Shown: positions 43,410 through 51,593 of the stretch, in pieces
Layout of the letters: each line of letters starts with the position of its first letter
How positions within the stretch are numbered: the stretch's first letter is position 1
Assembly: GCF_003583365.1 (NCBI RefSeq)
Contig: NZ_QXED01000001.1
Coordinates: 1,116,001-1,180,000, forward strand
DNA: 64,000 bases
Direction: 5' to 3'
DNA from: Fibrisoma montanum
GTDB lineage: Bacteria; Bacteroidota; Bacteroidia; Cytophagales; Spirosomataceae
The notes under the pieces: generated by a model
The model's input: the letters and a program-made list of their open reading frames with translations, nothing else
Databases searched by the model: none
Told to the model about the DNA's origin: nothing
Translations under genes and position numbers: made by a program

Positions 43410-43477
43410 TTGTTTAACAATCAACCCGGATTTATTAAACAAAAGTAGCTATTTTTAATGGCTGAATGTTTGTTTAA
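43410..43477 (+). promoter_or_regulatory. Three TTGTTTAA boxes upstream of the CarH-like gene (candidate operators)
   Basis: TTGTTTAA occurs at 43410-43417, inverted (TTAAACAA) at 43435-43442, and again at 43470-43477. The first lies within the perfect palindrome TTGTTTAACAA. They stand in the 205-base gap between the carotenoid gene and the MerR gene. Single copies also occur at 314-321 and 25247-25254, so the motif alone is not rare in AT-rich gaps; the clustering is the point. Confidence 0.4.
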
Positions 43478-43592
43478 GTGATTCGTTACTTGTAGATTGG
43501 TCACTATTTTTCATGCCGTGTGTCTGTTCAGTCTTTGGGACTGATATGTACGTACCCTTCGGATACCATCCAAATCGAAACAACCTTGTTCC

Positions 43593-44471
43593 ATGAGTAA
43601 TTACTCAATAAAAGACTTAGAACAGCTTTCGGGCATCAAAGCCCATACGTTGCGGATCTGGGAACAGCGTTACAATATCATTACGCCCAAACGGACAGAT
43701 ACAAACATCCGAACGTACGACGATCAGGATCTGAAACTGGTGTTGAATATTTCGCTGCTGAAAGATCACGGATATAAAATTTCCGAGATTTCGAAGTTGT
43801 CGGTTGAGGAGATGTACCGCGAGGTTATCAAAATATCCGACAAGCAGCTGAATTATCCGGATCAGATTCACGCCCTTACCATATCCATGATCGATCTGGA
43901 TGAGGAGCGCTTTGAAAAGATTGTCAGTACGAATATTCTCCAGTTTGGCTTCGAAAACACGATGATTCACATTGTGTATCCGTTCCTGAGCCGAATTGGT
44001 ACGCTGTGGGTGACGGGGTCGATTGGGCCGGCTCAGGAGCATTTCATCACGAACCTGATTCGGCAAAAAATCATCGTGGCTATCGACGGCCAGGTGAGCA
44101 AGCAACGACCCAACGGGAAGAAATATATGCTGTTTTTACCGGAAGGTGAATTACACGAAATCAGCCTGCTTTTTGCCAATTATATCATTCGCGCCCGCTA
44201 TAACAAGGTCATTTACCTGGGACAAAGTCTGCCGTTCAACGAATTGGTGTTTGCTTATAACGTGCACCGGCCGGACTACATTTTCACGGCTATAACGTCG
44301 GTTCCTTCCAATAATGAGGTGCAACCATACGTCGACCGTATGGCGAAAAGCTTTCCGGAATCGCACATGTTGTTTACGGGCTACCAGATTGTTGGGCAGG
44401 ACATCAACATGCCTGAAAACGCTACCGTTATTAACCAGATCGAAGACTTGATTCGTCTTTCCAGTACGTAG
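43593..44471 (+). CDS. CarH-like MerR-family regulator (putative B12 photoreceptor)
   Basis: The protein of 292 residues has an N-terminal MerR winged helix (SIKDLEQLSGIKAHTLRIWEQRY, 5-27), a four-helix cap (about 85-165) and a Rossmann-like cobalamin-binding domain (175-292). Key CarH residues are visible: Trp139 and Glu149-His150 in the W-x9-EH motif (WVTGSIGPAQEH) and His188 in GELHEIS, the equivalent of the lower axial ligand. The glycine two places after the HE-I of the usual motif is Ser191. CarH binds adenosylcobalamin in the dark, represses carotenoid genes and is released by light. Light sensing here is inference from sequence and from the adjacent carotenoid gene. Confidence 0.85.
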   Translation: MSNYSIKDLEQLSGIKAHTLRIWEQRYNIITPKRTDTNIRTYDDQDLKLVLNISLLKDHGYKISEISKLSVEEMYREVIKISDKQLNYPDQIHALTISMIDLDEERFEKIVSTNILQFGFENTMIHIVYPFLSRIGTLWVTGSIGPAQEHFITNLIRQKIIVAIDGQVSKQRPNGKKYMLFLPEGELHEISLLFANYIIRARYNKVIYLGQSLPFNELVFAYNVHRPDYIFTAITSVPSNNEVQPYVDRMAKSFPESHMLFTGYQIVGQDINMPENATVINQIEDLIRLSST

Positions 44472-44489
44472 TGCGTTAATTGAGTATAG

Positions 44490-45443
44490 TTAGCTCACTA
44501 CGTTGATAGGGCTACCATCCAGAAACGCCTGCAAGTTCTGAACAACCCGCGCCAGCAGACGCTGCCGGGCTTCAAAAGTTGCCCACGATACGTGGGGAGT
44601 AATCAGGCAATTTTTAGCCGTCAGTAACGGGTTATCTGCTTTGGGAGGCTCCACTGATAAAACGTCGATTCCAGCACCTGCAATCAATCCCTGATTCAGC
44701 GCGTCAGCAACTTCAGGTTCATTAAACAGACTGCCCCGACTGGTATTAATCAGGTAGGCAGTCGGCTTCATTTTCGCCATCAGGTGGTAATTCACCAGGC
44801 CAATTGTTTCGGGTGTGGCCGGGCAGTGCAGAGACACAACGTCGCTCTCGGAGAACACAGTCTCAATGTCAACAAATCTGACGCCATCCGCCGACGCCTG
44901 AGTTGGGTGGCGTCGGTTCACCAGTACGTTCATCCCGAACGCACGGCCAATTTCAGCTACTTTCCGGCCAATATCTCCGTATCCAACTAATCCCAGCGTT
45001 TTTCCTGACAACTCCACCAGAGGGGTGCGCCAGTAACAAAAATCCGGCGACTTAACCCACTCGCCGGCATGAACACTTTCATTGTGCAATCCAGCGTGGT
45101 TGGTCAATTCCAGCAATAGCGCAAAGGTTTGCTGTGCTACCGAATCGGTGCTGTAGCCTTTTACGTTGGTGACAACGATACCCTGCTCCCGTGCGGCTGC
45201 TACGTCGATAATGTCGTAGCCGGTGGCCGTGACGCCAATATATTTGAGTCTGGGTAGTTGTTGGAGCAGGCTGCGGTCAAGGCGGGTTTTATTGACCAGT
45301 ATGGCGTCGGCTTCATTAATGCGTTCTGCCAGTTTATCGGCCGGAGTATGATTGTAAAAAACTACGTCGCCTAAAGCCTGCAGAGGAGCCCAGTCAAGAT
45401 CGCCGGGATTGAGTGTATACGCGTCGGGGTAAACAATGGTCAT
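44490..45443 (-). CDS. D-2-hydroxyacid dehydrogenase
   Basis: NAD-dependent dehydrogenase of 317 residues. The Rossmann motif LGLVGYGDIGRKVAEIGRAFG lies in the middle, the catalytic Arg in NTSRGSLFNE, Glu in VLSVEPPKADNP and His in LITPHVSWAT. The exact substrate (glycerate, phosphoglycerate, lactate-like) cannot be read from sequence; the family also includes glycerate dehydrogenase, to which the VGYG and PHVSWAT motifs are close. Convergent with the CarH-like gene 18 bases away. Confidence 0.92.
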   Translation of the reverse strand: MTIVYPDAYTLNPGDLDWAPLQALGDVVFYNHTPADKLAERINEADAILVNKTRLDRSLLQQLPRLKYIGVTATGYDIIDVAAAREQGIVVTNVKGYSTDSVAQQTFALLLELTNHAGLHNESVHAGEWVKSPDFCYWRTPLVELSGKTLGLVGYGDIGRKVAEIGRAFGMNVLVNRRHPTQASADGVRFVDIETVFSESDVVSLHCPATPETIGLVNYHLMAKMKPTAYLINTSRGSLFNEPEVADALNQGLIAGAGIDVLSVEPPKADNPLLTAKNCLITPHVSWATFEARQRLLARVVQNLQAFLDGSPINVVS

Positions 45444-45497
45444 ACAAAAAGAAGAGCGTTTCTCTCGCGATTATACTGCTTTGCTAGCCAAAACCTA

Positions 45498-46466
45498 CTA
45501 CATAACTTGAGTTGTTGCAAACTGAAGTGCCCGGCGTTCGGCGTATGTATACGGATCGCGGGCTACGACAAACCCGACATGGCCGCCAGTACGGGGCGTT
45601 TCCAGATGGATGAGCGGGTGCGTCTGCGCCAGCCATGCGGGCGAGCATTCCGTGGACAGCAATGGATCGTTCTGAGCGTTGAGTACCAGTGTCGGCACGG
45701 TGATCCCAGACATGAAATTTACAGCCGAGGCCTGTTCATAAAAATCGTCGGCATCGCGGTAGCCATTGACTGGAGCGGAAAAAAAATCGTCGAAATCCTG
45801 CCACCGCTTAACCAATTGCAGCTTGGTCATGTCAATCGAACCCGGAAAGCGATCCGCTTTCTGTTGCAGTTTCAGCACAAGCTTTTTCATGAACCGATTG
45901 CGGTAGAACCGGTTCGATGGGCTATCGAGCAAACGAGCGCTGGCACCCAGATCGGTGGGCGACGAAATGGCAATACCACACCGCACTGCATCGGGCAGGT
46001 GACGCCCGTGAACACCCAGGTATTTTAACGTGATATTACCGCCCATACTGTAGCCGACCAGTACAATCTGTTCGTAGGGTCGGGTTCTCAGCGCATGGTT
46101 AATTACGTCGCCAATGTCGCCGATTTCGCCGTGGTTGTAAAGCCGGAACGCCCGGTTCATTTCCCCGCTACACGATCGACAATTCCACGCCAGTACGTCG
46201 AAACCATGCTGAAAGAACAATTTCGCTGCTCCCCGAATGTACTGTCGGTTACTATCGCCTTCGAGGCCGTGCGTTAAAATGACCAGTTGGCGCTGACCCC
46301 GTTCAAGCCAGTCGAGATCCAGGAAATCACCGTCGTTGAGGTCAATTCGTTCGCGTTCGTAGACCACTCCCGTAACCTTGCGCACGACACTCGGGAAGAT
46401 CGTCTGGAGATGACCATTGTATAAAAACGGGGGCGAACCAGGATACGCAGATTTTATAACAGGCAT
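45498..46466 (-). CDS. YheT-like alpha/beta hydrolase
   Basis: The 322-residue protein matches the YheT/EMB8 group. PFLYNGHLQTIFPSV is the characteristic start, followed by LVILTHGLEGDSNRQYI (oxyanion loop HGLEG), NCRSCSGEMNR, the nucleophile elbow VGYSMGGNITLKYLG (Ser in GYSMGG), the acid region LVLNAQNDPLLS and His in TGGHVGF. These are cytoplasmic hydrolases of uncertain substrate, probably esters or lipids. Confidence 0.9.
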   Translation of the reverse strand: MPVIKSAYPGSPPFLYNGHLQTIFPSVVRKVTGVVYERERIDLNDGDFLDLDWLERGQRQLVILTHGLEGDSNRQYIRGAAKLFFQHGFDVLAWNCRSCSGEMNRAFRLYNHGEIGDIGDVINHALRTRPYEQIVLVGYSMGGNITLKYLGVHGRHLPDAVRCGIAISSPTDLGASARLLDSPSNRFYRNRFMKKLVLKLQQKADRFPGSIDMTKLQLVKRWQDFDDFFSAPVNGYRDADDFYEQASAVNFMSGITVPTLVLNAQNDPLLSTECSPAWLAQTHPLIHLETPRTGGHVGFVVARDPYTYAERRALQFATTQVM

Positions 46467-46481
46467 AATATAAACAACGGC

Positions 46482-46489
46482 TAATTTTG
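46482..46489 (+). promoter_or_regulatory. Promoter -7 element TAATTTTG before the membrane protein gene
   Basis: TAATTTTG fits TAnnTTTG, 88 bases before the gene at 46578. ACAACG (46474-46479) and CGTTGT (46492-46497) flank it as a 6-base inverted repeat, which may be chance. Confidence 0.35.
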
Positions 46490-46577
46490 AACGTTGTCTA
46501 TGGTTGACATGGGTAGGGTGATAACAGGACTACCGGCTAAAATGTCCCCTTTAACCCCAGTATTGTTCTGATACGTT

Positions 46578-47021
46578 ATGCAGGCCGCCAAGTATTTCTC
46601 GGTTATCATTGCCAGTACAATCAAATTCATCGGCGGTCCACTCGCCGGGATGGCACTGGGGTTATCATGGCTGGAAACGGCTATCTGTACCGTTACCGGG
46701 ATGATGCTCAGCGTGCTGGCGATTACGTTTGCAGGAGCCGCGCTGGAAGCCCTAAAGCGCCGGTATCAGAAACAGCGCCCAAAGCGGTTCTCGCGCCGGA
46801 CACGCCTGGCGATTCGGGTCTGGAAAGCATCGGGGCTGGCAGGCATTGCTTTACTGACTCCTCTTGTGCTCACCCCAATCGGAGGGACTGTACTGGCCGT
46901 ATCGTTCAAAGTACACAAAGGCCAGATTTTGCTGTATATGCTCATCAGCGCCACTTTCTGGGCTATAATTCAAACGCTGGCTATTTACCAGCTTCCAGTG
47001 CTGAAAGGCTTTTTTAGTTAG
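46578..47021 (+). CDS. Small membrane protein, unknown function
   Basis: The protein of 147 residues has about four hydrophobic segments: 6-22, 28-52, 87-104 and 110-137, with a basic cytoplasmic loop between the second and third (RRYQKQRPKRFSRRTR). The GGTVLAVSF and PLVLTPIGG patterns resemble small-multidrug-export-like proteins (COG2426), but the match is not firm. It is convergent with the glycosyltransferase gene at 47029, 7 bases apart. Confidence 0.7.
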   Translation: MQAAKYFSVIIASTIKFIGGPLAGMALGLSWLETAICTVTGMMLSVLAITFAGAALEALKRRYQKQRPKRFSRRTRLAIRVWKASGLAGIALLTPLVLTPIGGTVLAVSFKVHKGQILLYMLISATFWAIIQTLAIYQLPVLKGFFS

Positions 47022-47028
47022 CCTGTAC

Positions 47029-47799
47029 TTACCGGCTAACCGACTGACTGACGGGTGCGGGCGATTTTTTCCGGAAATCGCCCCTGGAGAAGTACTTCTC
47101 AATCAGGCAATACATGAGGATGAAAAAGTAACGGCTCCCCATTTCCTTGATCTTCAGTTTTGACTCACCATACTTTCGGTTCGTCCAGCTATTCGGCACA
47201 ACCGCGTAGCTGTAGCCACGAACGATTGCCTTCAAGGGCAGTTCGACGGTGAGGTTAAAGTGGGGCGATAAAAACGGCTTTAGCCCTTCCATCGTTTCCC
47301 GCTTATAGAGCTTAAACGCATTCGTGGTATCGTTGTACTTGATCCCGACAACCATTCTGATTATGAAGTTGGCCAGGCGGTTTATGTACTTTTTAACCTG
47401 CGGATAATCGATCACTTTGCCGCCTTTTCCCCAACGCGAGCCAAATACAGCGTCGACATTGGTTTCCAGCATCTTGTTGTAAAACCTGACCAGGTCTTCA
47501 GGATCGTCAGACATATCGGCCATAAACACGGCTACGCAATCGCCCGTAAATCGCTCCAGGCCGTATCGCACGGCATATCCAAAGCCATTAGGCCCCGGGT
47601 TAGTGTAGTAAACCAGCGTCGGTATTTCGGTTTCGGCCAGTTGCTGCAACACACGCAGGGTACCGTCTTTTGAGTTATCGTTCGTAACGCAGATCTCGTG
47701 CGGAATTCCGTGTTTGGCCAGCGTCTGGTAGAGCGTGCGCAGGGTAGGCGGCAGCGACTCTTCTTCGTTATAAGCCGGTATGACGACGCTTAATTTCAT
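47029..47799 (-). CDS. Glycosyltransferase family 2 (dolichyl-phosphate mannosyltransferase-like)
   Basis: The protein of 256 residues has a GT-A fold start VVIPAYNEEESLPPTLRTLY, the nucleotide-sugar metal motif in FMADMSDDPEDLVRF (DxSDDP), and a GFGYAVRYGLERF helix, as in DPM1-type enzymes that charge polyprenyl phosphate with mannose or glucose. There is no membrane segment at the end. It is the last gene of the glycan cluster on the minus strand and could provide lipid-linked sugar for the GT-C-like protein encoded at 51594. Confidence 0.9.
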   Translation of the reverse strand: MKLSVVIPAYNEEESLPPTLRTLYQTLAKHGIPHEICVTNDNSKDGTLRVLQQLAETEIPTLVYYTNPGPNGFGYAVRYGLERFTGDCVAVFMADMSDDPEDLVRFYNKMLETNVDAVFGSRWGKGGKVIDYPQVKKYINRLANFIIRMVVGIKYNDTTNAFKLYKRETMEGLKPFLSPHFNLTVELPLKAIVRGYSYAVVPNSWTNRKYGESKLKIKEMGSRYFFILMYCLIEKYFSRGDFRKKSPAPVSQSVSR

Positions 47800-47871
47800 A
47801 GATAATCTACTAATGAGGAGTTTGACTGATAAAGTTAATGGATTTTCGACAGGGCGAAAATAACTCAGTTG

Positions 47872-48831
47872 TCACTGCTGGTACGGCAGCAGCCGGATCT
47901 TACTGTATAGTTTACTGATTGGAGCGGGCAATAAGTAATCGCGGATAACCACTTTTGTTTTATCCCACTGCGGCCGGCCCAAGTGCAGATATTTCAGGGC
48001 GTAATAAGCCCGGCGGAAATAGCTCTTCTTATACTGCTTCGCGTCCAGCATCATCCGGTAATACCGCGCAATGTTTCTGCGGAGCACCCGGTCGTATTTA
48101 AAATCAAGTTCACGATTAATATCGCGGTACATCTGAATCCGGTTTCGCAGGAAGGTTTCATCGTAGTAATTATCAGCGTAGCTGGCCCCTCCCCGGTTTT
48201 TGCGGTATACCGACATAACGTCCGGAATGTAACCGATTTTCCCCAGTTTAGCCTTGAGTATCAGGCGCGGAATGTCGCCACTTGATGACTCCCGGAACCA
48301 GGCCGGATACTCTTTAATGTTGTTCCGGTACATGGTGCTTGACGTAGCCATGAACCAGATTTCGTCTTCGCCGATCAGGTCATCGACGGTGTAGAACGGT
48401 TTCATATCGTCGCCGTTCACCAGATGGGAAGGCGTGCCGTCTTCGTAGGTAATGAGCGCATTATGAAACACCGTCGAGCACTCGGGATGAGCGTCCAGAA
48501 AGTCAACCTGTTTCTGCAATTTGAGCGAATCGGTCCAGTAGTCATCACCATCCATCAGGGCGTAGTACTCCCCTTTTGCCAGCCTGAGCGTTTCCAGGAA
48601 GTTGATTCCCCCGTTTTTGCCCATATTCCGCGGATGCAGCACACCAATAACCTGATTGGGATACAGCCGTTCGTACTCCTGAATAATTTCCCGCGTACCA
48701 TCACTCGAAAAATCGTCGCCAACCAGAATCTCGACAGGAAACGTCGTTTGCTGCGCAAGCGCACTGTCGATGGCTTTACGAATAAATTTCCGCTGGTTGT
48801 ACGTAATGATCAGAACGCTGACTTTAATCAT
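47872..48831 (-). CDS. Glycosyltransferase family 2
   Basis: The 319-residue protein starts at ATG 48831 with IKVSVLIITYNQRKFIRKAI, the canonical GT2 beginning; a longer open frame to 48915 is rejected because it would cross the promoter and leader hairpin. Nucleotide-binding Asp is in VGDDFSSDGT, and the DxD motif in ALMDGDDYW. The basic tail (240-319) contains many Tyr/Arg residues and probably binds membrane. Sugar and acceptor are unknown. It sits between the putative oxygenase and the DPM1-like gene. Confidence 0.92.
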   Translation of the reverse strand: MIKVSVLIITYNQRKFIRKAIDSALAQQTTFPVEILVGDDFSSDGTREIIQEYERLYPNQVIGVLHPRNMGKNGGINFLETLRLAKGEYYALMDGDDYWTDSLKLQKQVDFLDAHPECSTVFHNALITYEDGTPSHLVNGDDMKPFYTVDDLIGEDEIWFMATSSTMYRNNIKEYPAWFRESSSGDIPRLILKAKLGKIGYIPDVMSVYRKNRGGASYADNYYDETFLRNRIQMYRDINRELDFKYDRVLRRNIARYYRMMLDAKQYKKSYFRRAYYALKYLHLGRPQWDKTKVVIRDYLLPAPISKLYSKIRLLPYQQ

Positions 48832-48843
48832 GTATAAAACGGA

Positions 48844-48889
48844 AACCCGGCTGAAGCTCGAACCGGGTTCACAGTTGGTTACAAAGATA
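48844..48889 (-). promoter_or_regulatory. Promoter and leader hairpin of the glycosyltransferase gene
   Basis: TATCTTTG (minus strand, 48889-48882) fits the -7 consensus. Just downstream, AACCCGG (48863-48869 complement) and CCGGGTT (48844-48850 complement) form a 7-bp stem with a 12-base loop, 13 bases before the start codon. It would therefore be in the 5' leader. It could also end transcripts from the gene upstream at 48937. Confidence 0.45.
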
Positions 48890-48936
48890 AAAACGAATAG
48901 GCGAGTGAACGTCACCTGCCTATCCTTATTTCTCGA

Positions 48937-49761
48937 TTATACGGTAGCTTCCGTAGTTGCTTTCTTGGCAGCCTGAATCTGCTCTTTCCAGCCCTGAGGC
49001 TCTTTGTATTCGGCCGGAGTTCCCCATGGATTGTAGAACGGCAGAATTGCTACCCAACGCCCACGCGGATCGTCCCAGCTGAACCGGTCGGCAAAGCTCG
49101 ACGGGCTCACCCAGTGCGGCAGATCATAGCGGAACAGCAGCAAATCGCCCATATCCTGGAAGCCTTCCGTTTCAATGACGGTGTCATTGATCACGTAGCC
49201 GGTACCACCCGAGTGGTAGTCGCGGCCGTATTGATTAAGCGCCAGAATCTGGCCAACTTTCTGCGGGTTCAGCGGGTGCCAGTGCCGCCCGAAAAAGCTT
49301 CCACCCATAGGATAGTGGGTAACCTGCGGGTGGAAGTAAGCATCGCCTTCCTTAAAACCAAACGCTTCCTGATTGCCCGTCAGCGCATTCCAGAACTTGC
49401 GCATCGGGTCAAAAATGGCCAGCAAGTCTTTTTTATACTCTTCCTCCAGATTAGCCACATCATCGAACGTATGGTCGTGAAAGAGCTGCGGAGCCTGCTG
49501 GATCTTGGCAATGTGCAGACGACGCTTATGCTGGTTGTTCACAAACGTATCAGGTCCTTCGGCAAGCGGGGTTTTCTCGGCCCAGGCACGCGTCGCGTCA
49601 ACGGCTTTCTGGAGTGTTTCTTCGGGAATATTCGTTCTGACGATGACGATATTCGGCTCGTTGACCAAGCGCATCACCTCCTCATACGGAATCTCAGTTA
49701 CGATCTCGCCATTCTTAAACTCGGCGTTAACCTGTAATAAGTACTTCGACAGTTCTTTCAT
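48937..49761 (-). CDS. Putative Fe(II)/2-oxoglutarate-type oxygenase-like protein
   Basis: The protein of 274 residues is not clearly recognised. It has a possible double-stranded beta-helix metal site: HPQVTHYPMGGSFFGRHWHP (His-x-His pair, about 150-170), then GYVINDTVIET and GDLLLFRYDLPHWVSP with a downstream His, then an Arg-rich FSWDDPRGRWVAILPF. This order fits phytanoyl-CoA-hydroxylase-like or cupin-like enzymes, but the usual HxD is not obvious. It has its own promoter (49785-49792) and lies inside the glycan cluster, so a role in modifying a sugar or lipid is possible. Confidence 0.5.
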   Translation of the reverse strand: MKELSKYLLQVNAEFKNGEIVTEIPYEEVMRLVNEPNIVIVRTNIPEETLQKAVDATRAWAEKTPLAEGPDTFVNNQHKRRLHIAKIQQAPQLFHDHTFDDVANLEEEYKKDLLAIFDPMRKFWNALTGNQEAFGFKEGDAYFHPQVTHYPMGGSFFGRHWHPLNPQKVGQILALNQYGRDYHSGGTGYVINDTVIETEGFQDMGDLLLFRYDLPHWVSPSSFADRFSWDDPRGRWVAILPFYNPWGTPAEYKEPQGWKEQIQAAKKATTEATV

Positions 49762-49784
49762 AGTCTATCACTGCAGATTTAGTG

Positions 49785-49792
49785 CAAAAGTA
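49785..49792 (-). promoter_or_regulatory. Promoter of the oxygenase-like gene, -7 element TACTTTTG
   Basis: TACTTTTG on the minus strand fits TAnnTTTG, 23 bases before the ATG at 49761. It splits the glycan cluster into at least two transcription units. Confidence 0.5.
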
Positions 49793-49904
49793 GGATAGTA
49801 ACTTTTTAGAATACAAACGCTGGAAGCTGATGAATGTCAGTCATTCCGGTGACTTTACTCCTTAGTCCGTAACTAACCGGGAAAAGCTGGTGTAAGAACG
49901 ATTT

Positions 49905-50837
49905 TTAGCCGTTAATTGGTTGCGTTGCATACCCGAATCCTGACGCCCCGAAGCCATTTCCATTATAAAACATTATCCACTGGTCACGATGGGGGAAGAT
50001 ATGGCAGTAGTCCATCATCAATGAATCCCAGCCATCGGCCGACCGTTCGATGCCGGCGAGGTTATCTTTCCGGTTCCAGTTGATGCCGTCTTTTGATTCA
50101 GCATAGCCAATTCGGTAGCTCCGCTGCACATCGGTACGGTAGTTCGTCGCGTTACGATAGGAAAAATACATTTTGTACATATCCCCGTCTTTATACACCG
50201 TTGGTCGACCGATGGCGTCCGTAAATTCGTCATAACCGACGCATACCTGCCCCGTACGCTCCCACCGAACCCCGTCTTCAGACTCGGCGTATTTAACATC
50301 GTAGAATGGCTCCGGATGGCCGTTAATTACGTCGATTTTCGTGCAGGACAGGTACCACATCCGCCAGCGATCACCTTCGCGGACAACGCATGGCTGCGCT
50401 ACCCAGACCTGATCATAAATAGACCGATCGAGTAACGGCCCTGTATACTTTCGCTCGAACGTAAGACCTCCGTCACGACTGACCGCCAACCCGATGCCAA
50501 GTCGATAACTGGCCGTTTCACTACGATTCCAACCGGTATAATACAACCAGATTTCGTCGCCGACCGGTAAAAACCACGACGGCATTGCCCCGGATTCGTC
50601 GAACATACCCACGGCTCCGTTCGTCAGGCAAGGTTTGTCGTGAATGTATACGACTTCGCTCAGGTCATCTGGATTCAGTTCAACAAACGATGTCGATGAC
50701 TGGCTTTTTTCGTCGCGGGTAGCAAAATAGACCCGCAGCTTGTTCTCGATCGGAAAGCCGAAGGGAACCTGAGCGTGGGTCCGGCTGAACGGTTTAGAAC
50801 CGTCCGGTTTGTAAATCAGTCCTTGTTTAGTCCACAT
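49905..50837 (-). CDS. Glycosidase-like five-bladed beta-propeller protein (GH43/GH130-like)
   Basis: The protein of 310 residues, from ATG 50837 (MWTKQGLIYKPDGSKPFSR), has repeated strands with SxDG and DG motifs: AVSRDGGLTFERKYTGPLL, KYAESEDGVRWERTGQV, AESKDGINWNRKDNL. These are the blade patterns of glycoside-hydrolase-related five-bladed propellers. The catalytic acids cannot be assigned. No signal peptide is seen, so it is cytoplasmic or released otherwise. In an anabolic glycan cluster it may act on sugar phosphates or be non-catalytic. The longer frame from 50879 runs into the hairpin at 50841-50897 and is rejected. Confidence 0.75.
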   Translation of the reverse strand: MWTKQGLIYKPDGSKPFSRTHAQVPFGFPIENKLRVYFATRDEKSQSSTSFVELNPDDLSEVVYIHDKPCLTNGAVGMFDESGAMPSWFLPVGDEIWLYYTGWNRSETASYRLGIGLAVSRDGGLTFERKYTGPLLDRSIYDQVWVAQPCVVREGDRWRMWYLSCTKIDVINGHPEPFYDVKYAESEDGVRWERTGQVCVGYDEFTDAIGRPTVYKDGDMYKMYFSYRNATNYRTDVQRSYRIGYAESKDGINWNRKDNLAGIERSADGWDSLMMDYCHIFPHRDQWIMFYNGNGFGASGFGYATQPING

Positions 50838-50840
50838 GGT

Positions 50841-50897
50841 ATGAGAAAGAGGAAAGAGAGGAGAAAGAGACGTTAGCATCCCTTTCCTCCTTTTTCA
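50841..50897 (-). terminator. Purine-rich imperfect hairpin between glycan genes
   Basis: ATGAGAAAGAGGAAAGAG (50841-50858) pairs imperfectly with the pyrimidine-rich stretch 50880-50897, with one bulge. It follows the methyltransferase gene and precedes the propeller gene on the same strand. Partial termination between them is possible. Confidence 0.45.
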
Positions 50898-50903
50898 CCT
50901 CAA

Positions 50904-51572
50904 TTAATTTTTTGCATTTTCAAAGGGCACTTTCTCCGCAATAAATAAAAACTGTTTGCCCAGTACCCACCATACAAACGGCATGCGCATGTATAGATTT
51001 ACCAAAAATGGATGGACGGGCAAGCCCCCCCTGAATGACAACGGCAGGAAACGGGCAAACGACTTATTGATTTTAAAGCCGGCCCCGTAGAGGTGCTCGG
51101 CTACGCCCAGCTCTGACAACACAACCGTATGATCTGCAAAGTCGAAATACTCCCGATAGCAGTATTTGAAATTTGGACCGATTACCCCCAGCTTTCCACC
51201 TGGCTTGAGGCAGCGGTACATCCGCTCGAGAAAAAAAGCGACCTCTTCCTGGCTACGCAGGTGTTCCAGAAAGTTGGAGATAAAAACCGCATCGAAATAG
51301 TTTTCGGGAAGTTCTACTTTTAATACGTCTCCTATGACCAGTTTCACCTCCGGAGCAGCAAACTTGCGGACTTCATCGACAATATCGACTGTCCAGCGCT
51401 CTTCACTGGGTACAGCGTTGATAAACTCACACATGCCACCAGCCGAATCCAGAATCCGGACCGGACGGTCTAGTTCTTCGTAGAAATAGTTAGCAATGAT
51501 TTTCCAGATAACTTTCTTCTTATCGTGCGAGACCTGCTGGAATCGGTATTGATAAATACGGTCGTAGTTCAT
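50904..51572 (-). CDS. Class I SAM-dependent methyltransferase
   Basis: The 222-residue protein has the Rossmann motifs of class I enzymes: VRILDSAGGMCEFINAV (motif I, with Asp/Ala-Gly-Gly instead of the usual DxGCGxG), VDIVDEVR (acidic loop), KLVIGDVLKVELPENYFDAVFISNFLEHL (motifs II-III with the LEHL of methyltransferase 11/23) and LKPGGKLGVIGPNF. The substrate is unknown; in this cluster, sugar methylation is likely. The C-terminal segment (MRMPFVWWVLGKQFLFI) is hydrophobic and may touch the membrane. Confidence 0.88.
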   Translation of the reverse strand: MNYDRIYQYRFQQVSHDKKKVIWKIIANYFYEELDRPVRILDSAGGMCEFINAVPSEERWTVDIVDEVRKFAAPEVKLVIGDVLKVELPENYFDAVFISNFLEHLRSQEEVAFFLERMYRCLKPGGKLGVIGPNFKYCYREYFDFADHTVVLSELGVAEHLYGAGFKINKSFARFLPLSFRGGLPVHPFLVNLYMRMPFVWWVLGKQFLFIAEKVPFENAKN

Positions 51573-51593
51573 TAAAATAAAGTAGTGGGTACA

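Noticed and set aside
48832-48915. N-terminal extension of the GT2 gene up to 48915
   Set aside because: It would cross the promoter and the leader hairpin at 48844-48889, and GT2 proteins begin at the IKVSVLIITYN strand.
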